DNA from: Condylostoma magnum
Taxonomy: Eukaryota; Ciliophora; Heterotrichea; Heterotrichida; Condylostomatidae
Length of the DNA: 64,000 bases
Direction: 5' to 3'
Assembly: GCA_920105805.1 (NCBI GenBank)
Contig: CAKKTI010000057.1
Coordinates: 1-64,000 of the forward strand
The notes below the pieces were generated by a model. It did no database searches, had not been told where the DNA came from, and saw nothing but the letters and a program-made list of their open reading frames with translations. Positions 23,747 through 35,032 of this stretch are shown here, in pieces (the stretch's first letter is position 1; the number at the start of each line of letters is the position of its first letter). The position numbers were made by a program, and so were the translations under genes.

Positions 23747-26700
23747 ATGGAAGCTATGGCTAACTAAAGGTTGAAATTTATTGAGTTTGAGGATTCAGCT
23801 ATATGTTACAAATCCTAAAATGATTTTTTACAGGAATAAATACAAAAATTCAGCCAAGAAAACACAATTTTAGAAGTTTAATCCAATTAATTAAAGCAGG
23901 AAAATTATATATTATAAGAAAAATATCAATCGATTATTAGGTTATTAGAAAGATAGTCAGATTTAAGTGTATTAAATAGTCTCTAAGATAATTTATCAGT
24001 TGATTAACATTTAGAAGAAATTATTATAAGCTATAATCAAAGTTAGAAATTAGATGAGTAATGAATATAAAGTAATAAACAAATCATATCTTAATTAGCT
24101 AACCAGGTTGATCAATACACTGAAAAGTATCAAAACTTATAGTAAGAAAACAATTAAAGTTAGTAATACTATGAAGAAGAACGATTAAGATTACAAAAAC
24201 AAATTGAAAACTAAAGAAATCAGATTTTTGAGTTAAAGGAAAAATACTTGTCTTAATTAAGTGTAAATGATGATCTACAAAACTAGCTAGAAGAATAAAA
24301 CTTAAAAATAAGCATTTAAGACGAATCATTAAGTAAATTGGAAGTTGAATTAAGAAAATTGACAGTTGAAAAACATTAAGCAGAGGAAGACTTAGAAACT
24401 TATTATATTAAATACTAAAATTGTGATAAAATGATATAATAGTTAGAAGAAAGGAATCTGTAGAAGAATAGTATGTAAATTTAAGAATAGTCTAATAATA
24501 GCATATTTGAGTTATAGGCATAAATATAAGAGTCTGAAACGGAAAAACTTAAACTAAACACTTAGCTATTTGAGTAAAAGAATAATTTATAAGTGCTTAA
24601 AGAGGAAAAAGATAATTTAGAATTACAGCTAAATGAATCCAATAGAGAGCTATTCGATAAAGCTTAAGAAATTAATTATGAGTAAATAGCTAAAGCAAGA
24701 CTATAGGATTAAATTACTGAAATGAACGAAATTAATAGAGATTTGAGTAATAAAGTTAATTAATTAGAAGAGCAAATGGAATTAATCATTGAATAAAAGG
24801 AAGAAAATGATAGATAATTAAGATTTTATGAGCTGAAATAGTCAAGAATCAAAAAAATTGAAGATGAGAATTTAGATTTAATTGAAAAGATGTAAGAATA
24901 TAGTAGTAAGTAAACTTATTTAGAAGATATCATATTATAGAAAAATGAATAGATAAAAGATTTTATAGATACATAAAGCTAAGTAGGGTAAGAAACAGCA
25001 TAAATTCAATAATATAAAGACTAATTATGAGAGAAAGAGAAAATTATTAAATAACTTTAGTAAGATATATTGAAAAATTAAGGAGAAAATGAATAAGTAG
25101 AGAAATTAAAGTGAATGATATAAGTAAAAACTGAGTAAATCGAGAACTTATAAAAAGTACAGCTGAAGTAAGATTAAAACAATGATAAGATTTCTTATTT
25201 ATAAGATAAGATAAAAGTGCATAAGGAAAGGATTAGTGAATATAAAACTTCAGTCATTGAATATCAACTTTAATTATAACAACTTATAGAGAAATAAAAT
25301 AAGAATAAAGAAGTAGTAGACTAATAAAACTAATTTATGAAAAACTCTTTATAAAATGTGGAATAATTGTTAGAAAATGAACAAAATGAAAGTCAGAGTT
25401 TGAAAGAATAATTAATAGAATGTTTAAATGAAAAGAAATCATATAGCAATAAATATGATGAAATGCTATAGTAATTATAATTTAAAGCATAGGATAATGA
25501 TAATCTAATGGAAATGAATATGAATTATTAATCTGAAATTGAGAATCTTTTACAAAAGCAATCATCATAATTAGATTATGAGAAGCTGTTGAATAAGAAA
25601 GACATGATAATTGCAGATTATGAATAAAAGATTAATATACAAAACTAAAAGATCGAGGAATTAGTTTAGAATAATTTTGAATTATAATAACAATTCAATC
25701 TATAAAGCTAAGAAAAAGAAAAGTGCATAGAAAATTTGAGAGAAACTATTTAAAACACAGAAAATTAAAAAGCTTCAATTCAATTAGAAAGCTAAAAGTA
25801 ATAGAACGATTATCAAATATAAGTACAGAATTTTGAAAATACAGCACGAGAGAATTAAACAACTATAAATCAACTTAATGACAGAATCAGACAATAAGAT
25901 TTTATTTTAAACGAAAAAGAAGGACAATAAGAAATAGTTTAAGAATTGTACCAATAAATTGAATACTTGTAAGATTAAATGAAATAGTAAATACTAGAGA
26001 AGAACTTAGAAATATAAAATCTAACTGAAAAGGTAAATTCATATCAGTACAAATAATAAGAGGAAGAAAACAAGGATGAGATGATTGAAAGCTTAATATA
26101 ACAAGTTAAAGATATACAATAAGATCATGAAACAACTTTGCAATAAAAAAACGAGTATATAGCAAATCTAGAGGCATAAAACAACTCAAAACAAAATGAA
26201 TCAATGACTTTAATGCAAAATCTTTAAGAATTTGAAAGACTCAACATTATAATAAGATAACTTAAGAAGGAAAACAATGATCTAAAATGTAATAATCTAG
26301 CCCCAAACTCTCAGGAAAAGATAGATAAATTAAAGGAACTCAAGTATTAAAATAAGTTTGATATCTAAATGCTTACTAGCTAAGTAGAAAAATTGTAAAC
26401 TTAGCTATCACAAGTGCAGTAATCAGAAGATAGTAACTGAGAAGTGGATAATTTATACGAAAAGATCTTTACATTAGAGTAAGAGTAAGCATTAAAACTA
26501 TAAGAATAAAGAACTCAAATACAATAAACAATTCAAGCTGAGTTATAATAATAGTTTGAATCAAAACTACAAGAAAAGGACGAAGAAATAGCATTGGCGA
26601 AATCTGAACTATAAGACCTAATCCAAAGATTATCAGACAACTAAACGAGCATTTAACCATAACAACCCATACAAGAAGAATAAGTATAATAGGAAGAGCA

Positions 26701-26809
26701 ATTAGAGGTATAGAAGGAAGAAGTGTAAGAAGAAGGCTGGATCTCTAGCATTATAGCAGCAATTTTTCTAACTGATAAGGAAAGGGGAATCGATAATTAG
26801 TAGAACTAA
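23747..26809 (+). CDS. Long Gln-rich coiled-coil protein
   Basis: 1020 aa in a single frame, almost entirely heptad-like Leu/Ile, Glu, Lys and Gln, with glutamine mostly written as TAA or TAG. No globular domain is visible until the C-terminus, where a short hydrophobic segment (GWISSIIAAIFLT) could be a membrane anchor or amphipathic helix, as in golgin-type tethers. The standard code would see almost nothing here. TAA TAA at 26807-26812 ends it just before the next ATG (26814). Possible roles are a vesicle tether or a cytoskeletal or basal-body scaffold; I cannot choose between them. Confidence 0.7.
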
Positions 26810-26813
26810 TAAA

Positions 26814-27281
26814 ATGGAAAAAACAAAGTGAAAGAGAGATAGAAATTGTTATATCTGTAACACAAAGTTCAACAAAAACTTATCACATGGACAGAAGGAT
26901 TACTGCAGGTTTTGTTATAGAGGTATTTGTCCAAATTGCTCTGAAAATGAATTCTTAGGAAAATACAAATAGCCTTAAAAGTGCTGTGATATATGCTATA
27001 AGAAGTTTTAAGATGATTAAGAGAATAATGTGTAGGTATTGAGAGCATAGTCAGTTATGGATATTACTATAGGTAGTTAATTTGAATACTAGTTATAAAT
27101 GATGAAGGCTAATAACTCAATAGCTATACAAAACAAATAAACAGAAACTGACTACTAATAACTTCTTAAAGATGAGAAAGAGAAGAATAATGAGCTAGAG
27201 GTACGGATAAGTTAATTATAATAAGAGAACCTGAAAAGAGATTCACAAGGAAGTTCTGGATGTGCCTGCCTATTATTTTAA
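26814..27281 (+). CDS. FYVE-related zinc-finger protein
   Basis: 155 aa. Residues about 11-65 hold eight cysteines in pairs (CYIC; CRFC; CPNC; CDIC with intervening C) in the spacing of FYVE or FYVE-like fingers. The basic (R/K)(R/K)HHCR patch that binds phosphatidylinositol-3-phosphate is not conserved (GQKDYCRFCYRG), so lipid binding is doubtful. A Gln/Lys-rich helix follows, and the protein ends in a Cys motif (GCACLLF) that might be lipidated. Third of three rightward genes separated by about 4 bp, all possibly linked to endomembranes. TAA 27279-27281 stop. Confidence 0.7.
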
Positions 27282-27504
27282 TAATTTATACAAAATTAAA
27301 GTTTATTAAATATGCAAATTAGCAAGATAAACGAGAGGCTTTGAGTTTTGTATAAAACTTATACAATAGTAATTAAATTCTGCTTTTAATAATAGTAGTG
27401 TTATATTAACAATTATTAAAAGTGTTCTCTCTCAAAAGGTATAATGTATCTCTACTATAACTATCTAGAATTTATAAACATAATAAGTAAGAAAAACGTT
27501 ATTA

Positions 27505-30500
27505 CTAAGCTATTATCATGTAATGGCGACTTCTTAAATTAGCTGTAATATTTGAAGAAGCAAAATGATTACTACTTACTCGTCTACCTTCTGTTACTAA
27601 CATTCTACTATCTTCAATAGGAAAAGGAGCTCCTAGCAATTCAAATCTTATTAAGTGGCCTATTATATTCCTCTTATCTGGAATTATAATAGACTCAATT
27701 TTTAGCTTTTTCAAAAGAAACAGTGCAAAACCTGAAGCAATGAGTGATAAGGATGATATTCCCAGTCATAAGTATGTTTAATTCACATTGAAATGCTAGC
27801 AAATCTCTATGAATATCTATAACACTGTGGCTAAAATATGCAGAAATAATACTACAAGATTAACCCATTTGCAATTATATTTAGGCTTAAAACCAAGCAA
27901 TAGGCAATAGCAGATAATTATCGAGCATCTTACATAGATATCAAACTCTTTTATAATAAGTTTTCATATGATTGCAAAGGTTAAAATAAAGTTTTCTAAA
28001 ATAAGATAACGAAAGGAGCCTTAAATCTTTAATTAAAATCCTTATTTAATCTATCATAGTCTGTATCCAATTAGCGATGAAAAAGTGTAGATAGGAAAGA
28101 CTATTAGAATTATTATCGATACTGCTAAATAATCTTCCTTTCAGCAGTCTAAAAAGCAATCCCTAGTATTAAAACTGTCATTTATATTATCACCTGTTGC
28201 ATATTAACAATCAAATACCATAAATATGGCATATAAGACTGAGTTATTCATTGCAACTCCAAATAAAGGAACTATTAGCTCTCCAAGCCTTTAAAGTGCA
28301 TATATTATTGTATTATTCGATTAGTTGAATCCGTATATAATATTTACTATAATTTATAGTGCCATGATCCCTATTATGATATAAACCACTCAAAGTAATC
28401 CACCATTTCTGTACTCTACAATCTATTAAAAATCAAATAAAGCAAATGAGAGAAGTGATTCTACATCCTTTGATAAGTAATCCATTGAATTTACTAAAGC
28501 AGCTAATATTACAGCATTTTTTACATTTAAGCCTATTTCAACCATTTCTTAGAAAGTATAAAACCATACTTTACATTTCAAATAAGGCTAATATGGAATT
28601 TTAACCTTTCATACCAGAACAATACTAAAAATGAAATAGAATGATAAAACTGTAATTCCTATTCAAAAGTATGCGGCTTTTCCTTACTCTGATTCTTAAA
28701 TCTCTTAAGGAATTTAGGGGCAAATACCATCTGTACTTAAAATAGCCTCAGGAATATCAGTGCTTCCATCTGGCCAGATGTACTGCTCATCACTTTTCAA
28801 AATTACACTGGAGAAAGGATCAAAGACTCAAACTTACACAATTTCAAAGCTATCATCTCTTTTTCCTGCTGTATAAACTGAAACACTTGTTATAACTCTA
28901 TAATTAGCAGTATTATCAAGCCTTATTAGCCCAGTACACCCTTAGAAACTCATAAGTCTTAAAGCTTCTGAGAACTTATATGTGTCCTAATAATCTATTC
29001 CTCTATTAAGCAGATAGTCTATGTTAATTCCATAAAACATAGCGGCATCATAGTATAAGCATTAATACGGATGAAGAGGAATTTCTTTAATATTCTCTTA
29101 TAGTTCATATGCAACTTATTATCCTTTTTATGTTAAGAAGGAAACAGAAGGTTATACACTTAATGATCATTCTAAAAAGTCTAAAACTATTTCACGCTCT
29201 TCTAAACTTTCAGGTAGACTTTACTATGATAATGCAATAGTAAAAATAAAAATAAAGTCTCCTGGTCTAATCCCAGAATCATAAAGTACTAAAAAGAATT
29301 TACTTAGATCATCATCACCAACAAATATTATAACTATTCTATAAGGAGAAATTTTAAACTATTCTAATTTAGTTTTATTCTCAATTAATCAATCTTCATC
29401 TATTTAATCTATGTTGTTTTCCCCAAATGGATAATATACATTTAAACCTTAGATTCTTAACTAGTCTTCTAATACTTACTTATACAAATAATAAGACTTG
29501 TAATGATAAATCAACTAAACACTGCTTCATTTTAAAATTTTGAGGAATCCTATAGTAAATTATATAGTGCTTTACATAGGATGCAGCATAGCAGATCAGT
29601 TTGGATAAATCTCAGGATCTTATAATTATTCCTATAATGTTAAAGGATATATCATAGGCTTTACATTGTTTAATTCCTCTTAGATCGACTAAAGCTGAAT
29701 ATTTTTACTTCATTTTATATCTAAGATAATCCCAGTTTCAATCTAGTCTTAAATTTCCTCGTAGCATTATCTATCCATGTTTTCAGAAGAACTATCCATA
29801 CATCAAAAGTAATTATTTTGGATCTAGAAATTTCTGAGTATTTCTTAATCATCTGAAATATGCTACAGTGCTAGCAATGCTCCTTAGAACGAAATCCAAT
29901 TAGTTAAAAGTTAGTTCTCATGCATTAACAAGGATTACAATTATAGACTTATACCAATTTTTGGAATTTATATAGTAGGATAATTGGTTGTTCCATTGAT
30001 GAATATAACACTTTAATTTTCTAGGTCTTGCAAAGTTATTTATACACGTTATTTCTGAATGCTTTCTATAATAACTTTGACTTTGAACAGATTTAAGTGA
30101 ATTTCTTTTTTGGATAAATTACTCGTTTTCTAAAATATCCAATTGGAATAAATCTCGAGTTAGGAATTTTAGATCGTTATATCTTTAAAAATATCCTCAT
30201 AAATCTTGATTGTTCCTTAAATTTAACTTTCAATGCATCCGTATCCTAGACAAATAATTGCACTTGATTCAAATTACAGCCTGGCTACCTTAAATGCTAT
30301 TTCAAACATTTGTTGCAACGTTGGAGACAAGGCTGTTATGATAAGATAGTTAGCTTAGGGTTTTATCAATTTCAGAATAATTTGGTTTATCGTTTCTTAC
30401 GTTTGGCTTTCGGAAATATAAATTCTATTCATATGGCTATGACATTAGAAGTATTAGGCATAATTAGGAGTAGATATTTAAATATATTGCTTCCAGTCTA

Positions 30501-30795
30501 ATATATCGAGTACTCTTTAAGACTCTAAGCATATATCTTAGTATTATGTTCCAATATGGTTTAGCTTATTTGAAGGTTAGTTTATCTAGGTAGTAAGCTG
30601 TAGTTTTTGAGTTTAAGCTATTTGGCTGTAAATATAAAGATTTGACGATAAGTTAAGAATCAAATCAGGATTATATTGGTCGACTTGACTAGAGATTTCT
30701 TTAGAATTTTCTCTAACTACTATAAAATTACTTGATTTGTGGTTATTTTCAAATTCTTATGAAGGTTGATAGAGATCTATTGCTAGAATCTTCAT
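27505..30795 (-). CDS. Venus-flytrap (ANF-receptor-like) multi-pass receptor
   Basis: 1096 aa in one frame. The N-terminal ~680 residues have the alternating alpha/beta look of a type I periplasmic-binding (ANF receptor) ligand-binding domain, ending in the typical FQGCTGLIRLDNTANYR segment. About seven hydrophobic helices follow (from AAYFWIGITVLSFYFIFSIV to ISSLSLIASGFALFLL), then a ~60-aa basic Ser-rich tail. This is the layout of class C GPCR-like receptors; ciliates have many such proteins of unknown ligand. I cannot see a clear signal peptide, so the true start could lie further upstream. TAG 27505-27507 followed by TAA ends it, tail-to-tail with the FYVE-like gene, 223 bp away. Confidence 0.75.
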
Positions 30796-31217
30796 TTGTC
30801 ATTACACTGAATAAGTATTTTAGATCAGAGAAACTAGATATATTAAAACTAACATTTTATTAAGCAAAATATCAACAATTATTATACTTTTTTTATACAA
30901 TGTTTTTACAATAATTAGAATAGTTTGATAAGAGTATTTCAATGAAAGGGCAATCATTTGTTATACGAAAATTGCTCGAACTATTAATTTAAGACCAGAC
31001 TATTACTTCAAGTACTAAAGATAATTTTGCTTTAAAATAGTTTAATATCTAATCCTTGATACATTTAAGTTTTTATTGAAAATTACTTTATAATTAATTA
31101 GTGTTTATCTGTTTATTATAGCGCTAGTTATCTAATATATTTACTCACACAAATTTTATAGCCCCATAACTAAATTCCTATAAGTTGGAATAGCAAATAA
31201 TAATAGATTTTAGAAAA
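30796..31217. other. AT-rich divergent intergenic region
   Basis: About 420 bp between two divergent starts, with T-runs and TATAC-type stretches. No frame reads convincingly as protein. Confidence 0.4.
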
Positions 31218-32402
31218 ATGGAAAAAAGAAATTAGCGTTAGAAAAGAAATTTCATATAAGAAAACAGACGTAAGGTTTCTTAGAATAGGAAAAGATAAAC
31301 GAATAACTCAAGAAAAAACTCGAGAAGTCCTTCAATTTCCTTACAATCCTAAAAGTTATTAACCCGCCCTTAATAAATTCCTTAGCCTGCCAAGCAAGAA
31401 GAAATTGAAAACTATTATCCAGTGGAAGTATAAGTTTTTTCTCTATTTGAAAAGCCAGAAAGACGTGATAATTTTATTTAAGAGTTTATATAACCATTTG
31501 TTATTACCCCTGATAAAAGTGTACGATAGATGTACATTGAGAGCTAATAAAAAATAAGTTAATAAAGAAGGAGTATAACCTCCCCTGCTTAACGAGAATT
31601 CAGTCCTTTTAGAAATTGCAACTATGATAATATGAGTCAAAGTGAACTAAGAAAAAGATCAGCTATGCGCTTAAAGGTAACTTCATAAGGAGATATTATA
31701 GAAGAAAGGGCATGAACAGATATAAAATTTGATCTACCTTTATATCCTGAAAGATAATCCATGGATTTATAGTAAACTGATGATTTGATATAATATTAAA
31801 CAGAACACTTAGAAATAAAACCTACAGCAACCTTAATTGAACTCACATTTTATAGCATACAAAACTATAAGCCTATATAAACTCCTATCGTTGACAGCTT
31901 TACAATTAACTAATAAGAGTTTAACACAATAAAGCATAATTGATAACAGTAAAGAATGAGTTAATTTTTTGAGTATATTTAGCCTAATTACACTCTAAAT
32001 ATAATGCCACCTTTTAGCAATCCTCCATCTTATCGCTAACAACCAATTACAGATTTTATAACAAGCAGGAACTTAGTTAGATAAAGTGTAAGCTTTGAAG
32101 ATCTAAACAACAGATCATTTTCTGCTACTCCAAGAAGAGAGACTAGGAAATCTTATAAATCTGTGTCTCCATATATAAAAAGAAGTTAAAGAATTGCTAA
32201 TAGGCCTAAAACAGACTTAAAATATAAAAACAGAATAACAATGTTTGATCCAAACTATAAAAAGCAATTTAGAAGGAAAAGCTTAAAATCACTCAAACGA
32301 AAGAGACCAACAATGGATTAATTCGAGCCTTAATTTGATATACCATACAACTTATATATGCAATCATCCTCACCTAAAGGAAAAATGCCAAAACTAGCTT
32401 AA
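31218..32402 (+). CDS. Basic, probably disordered protein of unknown function
   Basis: 394 aa rich in Arg, Lys, Ser, Pro and Gln, with SP and TP sites (SRSPSIS, SVSPYIKR, SATPRRETRKS) and no domain I recognise. The open frame of nearly 1.2 kb and codon use like neighbouring genes support it. It ends at TAA 32400-32402, directly abutting the stop codon (TTA on this strand) of the convergent gene at 32403. An in-frame TGA at 32409 is an alternative. Likely nuclear or cytoskeletal by composition only. Confidence 0.6.
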
Positions 32403-32952
32403 TTAACCTGATTTAATAAAATTTATAAGTGTTCTCCAATAGGAATAGGTTTAATCAAAATCCTCTATGAATTACTGTACTGTGTAGCTAGTATTAGAGT
32501 TGAAATTTCTAAAACATATATTTCTGAGAGCCTAATCAGTACTAGCATCGAAAGTATTTTTAAAAGCTGTTCTTTAAATTGTTTCCTTTTTAAGAGCTGC
32601 TAAATCATTTATAGGAGGAAAAACTGTATATTTGATCTTTGATGATTCCATGATTTCTCAATTTGTTATGGCTTGGACATAGTAGAATTTCTAGGATGAT
32701 GATTTAAGTTTAAAGTGTTTTATGATATGTTTGTTTGTATGTGCGATTAATTTCTGATACACTAGTGATTAAGGAATAGCACTTTTATTAGGATTATTCA
32801 GATTTATTAATTAATCCATTAACTAAGCATAATCACTTATTAAATACCTATTTCAACTATTTCCCCTGTTAGTTTTAAGCTTCCCAATGGATTACAGTAC
32901 AGTCTTTTAAAACTAATACTACATTTTAATAGTACTTACTACCTAAATCCAT
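32403..32952 (-). CDS. Unknown protein, possibly the C-terminal part of RNase H1
   Basis: About 175 aa when a 22-nt intron (32836-32857) is removed. It reads well from MDLGSKYYQNVVLVLKD through NSQ-rich helical segments to YSYWRTLINFIKSG, then TAA 32403-32405. No domain recognised. Its first residues (MDLGSK) are identical to the last residues of RNase H1 because both lie in copies of a 24-bp direct repeat. The frame is also open and in phase across the whole 348 bp between the copies. It may therefore be a separate gene, or a C-terminal extension of RNase H1 that is joined when the intervening segment is absent. Its stop abuts the stop of the convergent gene. Confidence 0.5.
32836..32857 (-). 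other. Candidate 22-nt intron
   Basis: On the minus strand it begins GTTGAAAT and ends TTAATAAG. Removing it joins the frame of MDLGSKYYQ.. to the frame that runs cleanly to the stop at 32403. The donor is not the canonical GTAAG, so confidence is limited. Confidence 0.4.
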
Positions 32953-32959
32953 GGCTCTA
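32936..32959. repeat. 24-bp direct repeat, copy A
   Basis: Identical to 33284-33307 (starts TTACTACC, ends GGCTCTA). It encodes R-A-M-D-L-G-S-K on the minus strand in both copies and in the same phase, 348 bp apart. Confidence 0.95.
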
Positions 32960-33144
32960 AAATTTAATTTGAATAGTATGGAAAAGTTGGACTCCAGACA
33001 GAAATTGATAAAAGTAGTAGAGATACTAATTGCAGCTATCAGATTGGTATCTCTAATACTTTTATTGATTGAAGAGGAAAAAAACGGTTCCAAATCGTTA
33101 TAAAAAGAATATATAGTTGAATTAGGAAAATTTGAAAATCTGAA

Positions 33145-33171
33145 GATTTGAAAGATTTGAAAGATTTGAAA
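33145..33171. repeat. Short tandem repeat, 3 x GATTTGAAA
   Basis: Three exact 9-bp units inside the segment between the two 24-bp direct repeats; related degenerate units flank them on both sides. Confidence 0.85.
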
Positions 33172-33279
33172 ACTAGGAAAATTTAGGAGATATTGGAGAT
33201 ACTGAAGATAAAGATAAATAAGAATAAGAGATACATCGTCTAATTTAAAACATTAGCTTTCTATAATATATTTATTTAT

Positions 33280-33867
33280 TTATTTACTACCTAAATCCAT
33301 GGCTCTATTCGCTAAATCATCAGCAATTTTATTAGACTCCCTTGGAATATGATTAAGTTTAAAATACCTAAACTACTCAATTCTGTCAATGATTAAACTA
33401 TGCAGCTGTATTAGCTACGGCTCTTTGATTTTTCAGTTCTATGCAACTTAACTTACTACTAGCTTTGAGTCCATATGAAAAATAGCATCTTTTCACCTAT
33501 TAGCAAGTGCTAGATTCAGTCCTAATAATAAGGACTAATACTCCGCCTAGTTATTTGTGGTTCCAAAATCTAATGATTAGTATGCCTGCCATTCTAAACT
33601 ATTGTTTTCATTTAACCCCACTGCTCCAATTCCTGCTATACCTGGATTTCCTCTTGATCCTCCATCGCAGTAAACCTTAGGAAACTTTGTGATTTCCAGT
33701 TAAGCATCCTCACTGTTTAAATACTATTAAGCCTTTTTCATACTGGGAAACTTTTTAAATTCTGCTCCTGAGTATCCCTTTACTAGCTCCTGTACTTATT
33801 CTCAGTCATTGTAAATTCCAATCTATCTGCCTTTACGAACTGCGTAAAAGAACTATTTTATTACCAT
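33280..33867 (-). CDS. RNASEH1: Ribonuclease H1 with hybrid-binding domain
   Basis: 195 aa. Residues 4-48 are the RNA:DNA hybrid-binding (HBD) domain: FYAVRKGRQIGIYNDW and AEFKKFPSMKKAQQYL. Residues 65-190 are RNase HI: VYCDGGSRGNPG (first catalytic Asp), NNQAEYQSLLLGL (Glu), FHMDSKLVV (second Asp) and HIPRESNKIADDLANRA (last Asp). It degrades the RNA strand of hybrids (R-loops, mitochondrial primers). It starts 5 bp after the gene upstream and ends ..RAMDLGSK-TAA just inside one copy of a 24-bp direct repeat. The frame stays open past the TAA for another 340 bp up to the next gene, so a longer product is possible. Confidence 0.93.
33284..33307. repeat. 24-bp direct repeat, copy B
   Basis: Identical to 32936-32959. 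This copy is the 3' end of the RNase H1 coding region. Offset 348 bp (116 codons). Confidence 0.95.
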
Positions 33868-33872
33868 TTTGA

Positions 33873-34661
33873 TTATAAATGTGAGACTGAATGAACTGGA
33901 TCTACTTTATGTCTTTTCATTCCTTTGTTAATAAAGTTTTTTACTCTTGATTATAAATATTGCATTGTTCCTTTTTCTTAGTAAGTGTTGTCGAATTCAT
34001 CTAGCATTTTAAGAGGATCGTGAATTATTTTACTTTTGATTTTTTTAAGTAGTTCTGCATTACTTTTTTATTTGTTTAACTAATCTAGTCGCTTCTAAGA
34101 GAATATTTGATTACTTTTAGGCATTATTATATTCTTCTATATGTTAAAGAACCTTCTTTTGTTTTATATATAAGATTCCTTCAGTTAATTACTTTTACAA
34201 ATTTACAATGATTGGGCTCTTACATGATTTATTTCTTTCCTAAAGATTTCACGTTTATTATAAGCTCTTTCTGTGTCTTGGATTTGATGATATACTTAAT
34301 CTAGATGGTTTTTGAATTTTTGTTTAAGTACACTTTTAAGTTTTTGATTTTTTAACTACTATGAATTCAGATTGTTCTAGCTTTAAGATCTAAGTATTCC
34401 AAGCTGCTAATTAATATAGTCAAACCCTTAATTATCATGTTCTTTTATAGTAAATTATGAAAAGTTCCTAATGTGTTATTTTTTTGTAGGACTATCTACA
34501 AAAGTTGGTTTTGATTCTAAATGCTTATTCGATCTATCATCCTATAAGGAGTTTAAAACCTTTTAATGAATCTTTTTGCCTATACTGCTTTAAATAACCC
34601 TTGAGTTAAAATTTATCTTGATAGGAGACTGTTTTTAAGATTTTATTTAACTTTTCTTCAT
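33873..34661 (-). CDS. Unknown basic coiled-coil protein
   Basis: 262 aa, rich in Lys, Gln, Ser and Asn, with helical stretches (LKSVLKQKFKNHLDQVYHQI; SNAELLKKIKSKII). No family recognised. The chosen minus frame is more protein-like than the two others over its full length. Its ATG (34661) is 7 bp from the ATG of the divergent gene at 34669, with the sequence TTATAAA between them. The stop is TAA 33873-33875, 5 bp before the RNase H1 ATG; a later in-frame TAA pair at 33858-33863 would overlap that start. Confidence 0.5.
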
Positions 34662-34668
34662 TTATAAA

Positions 34669-35019
34669 ATGATAACTAAGGCACAATTGAAATTTGAAAG
34701 CTAAAAAAGATTGAAATGCTCGCTTAAATGAGACTCCTCAAGTAATTATAGAAGTATAACCCCAGAAAGAATAGCAGACTTAAAGCTTTAAATTTCACCT
34801 TTTTCCCAGTACCGTAATTTAAATGATTTAATTGAATTAGCAAATAGATAAACTCCCTACAGAATATTTCACTAGAAAATGCCAAAAATTTAAAAGAAAC
34901 AGTCAATTTTTATAACTTAGCCGAAGTTAAAATGAAAGAGATCCCAATCATAGAGGAAATGCAGATAACGAAGCCAGCATAATGCCAGAAAAGCAATGTT
35001 GTTTCCATATCAAGAGTAA
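34669..35019 (+). CDS. Small basic protein of unknown function
   Basis: 116 aa, with a helical central part (ERIADLKLQISPFSQYRN, LNDLIELANRQTPYR) and an Arg/Lys/Gln-rich second half. No family recognised. It ends at TAA TAA 35017-35022, leaving 13 bp to the stop of the convergent gene. The compact placement fits the pattern of this window, but the call rests only on composition and context. Confidence 0.45.
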
Positions 35020-35032
35020 TAATATACATTAT

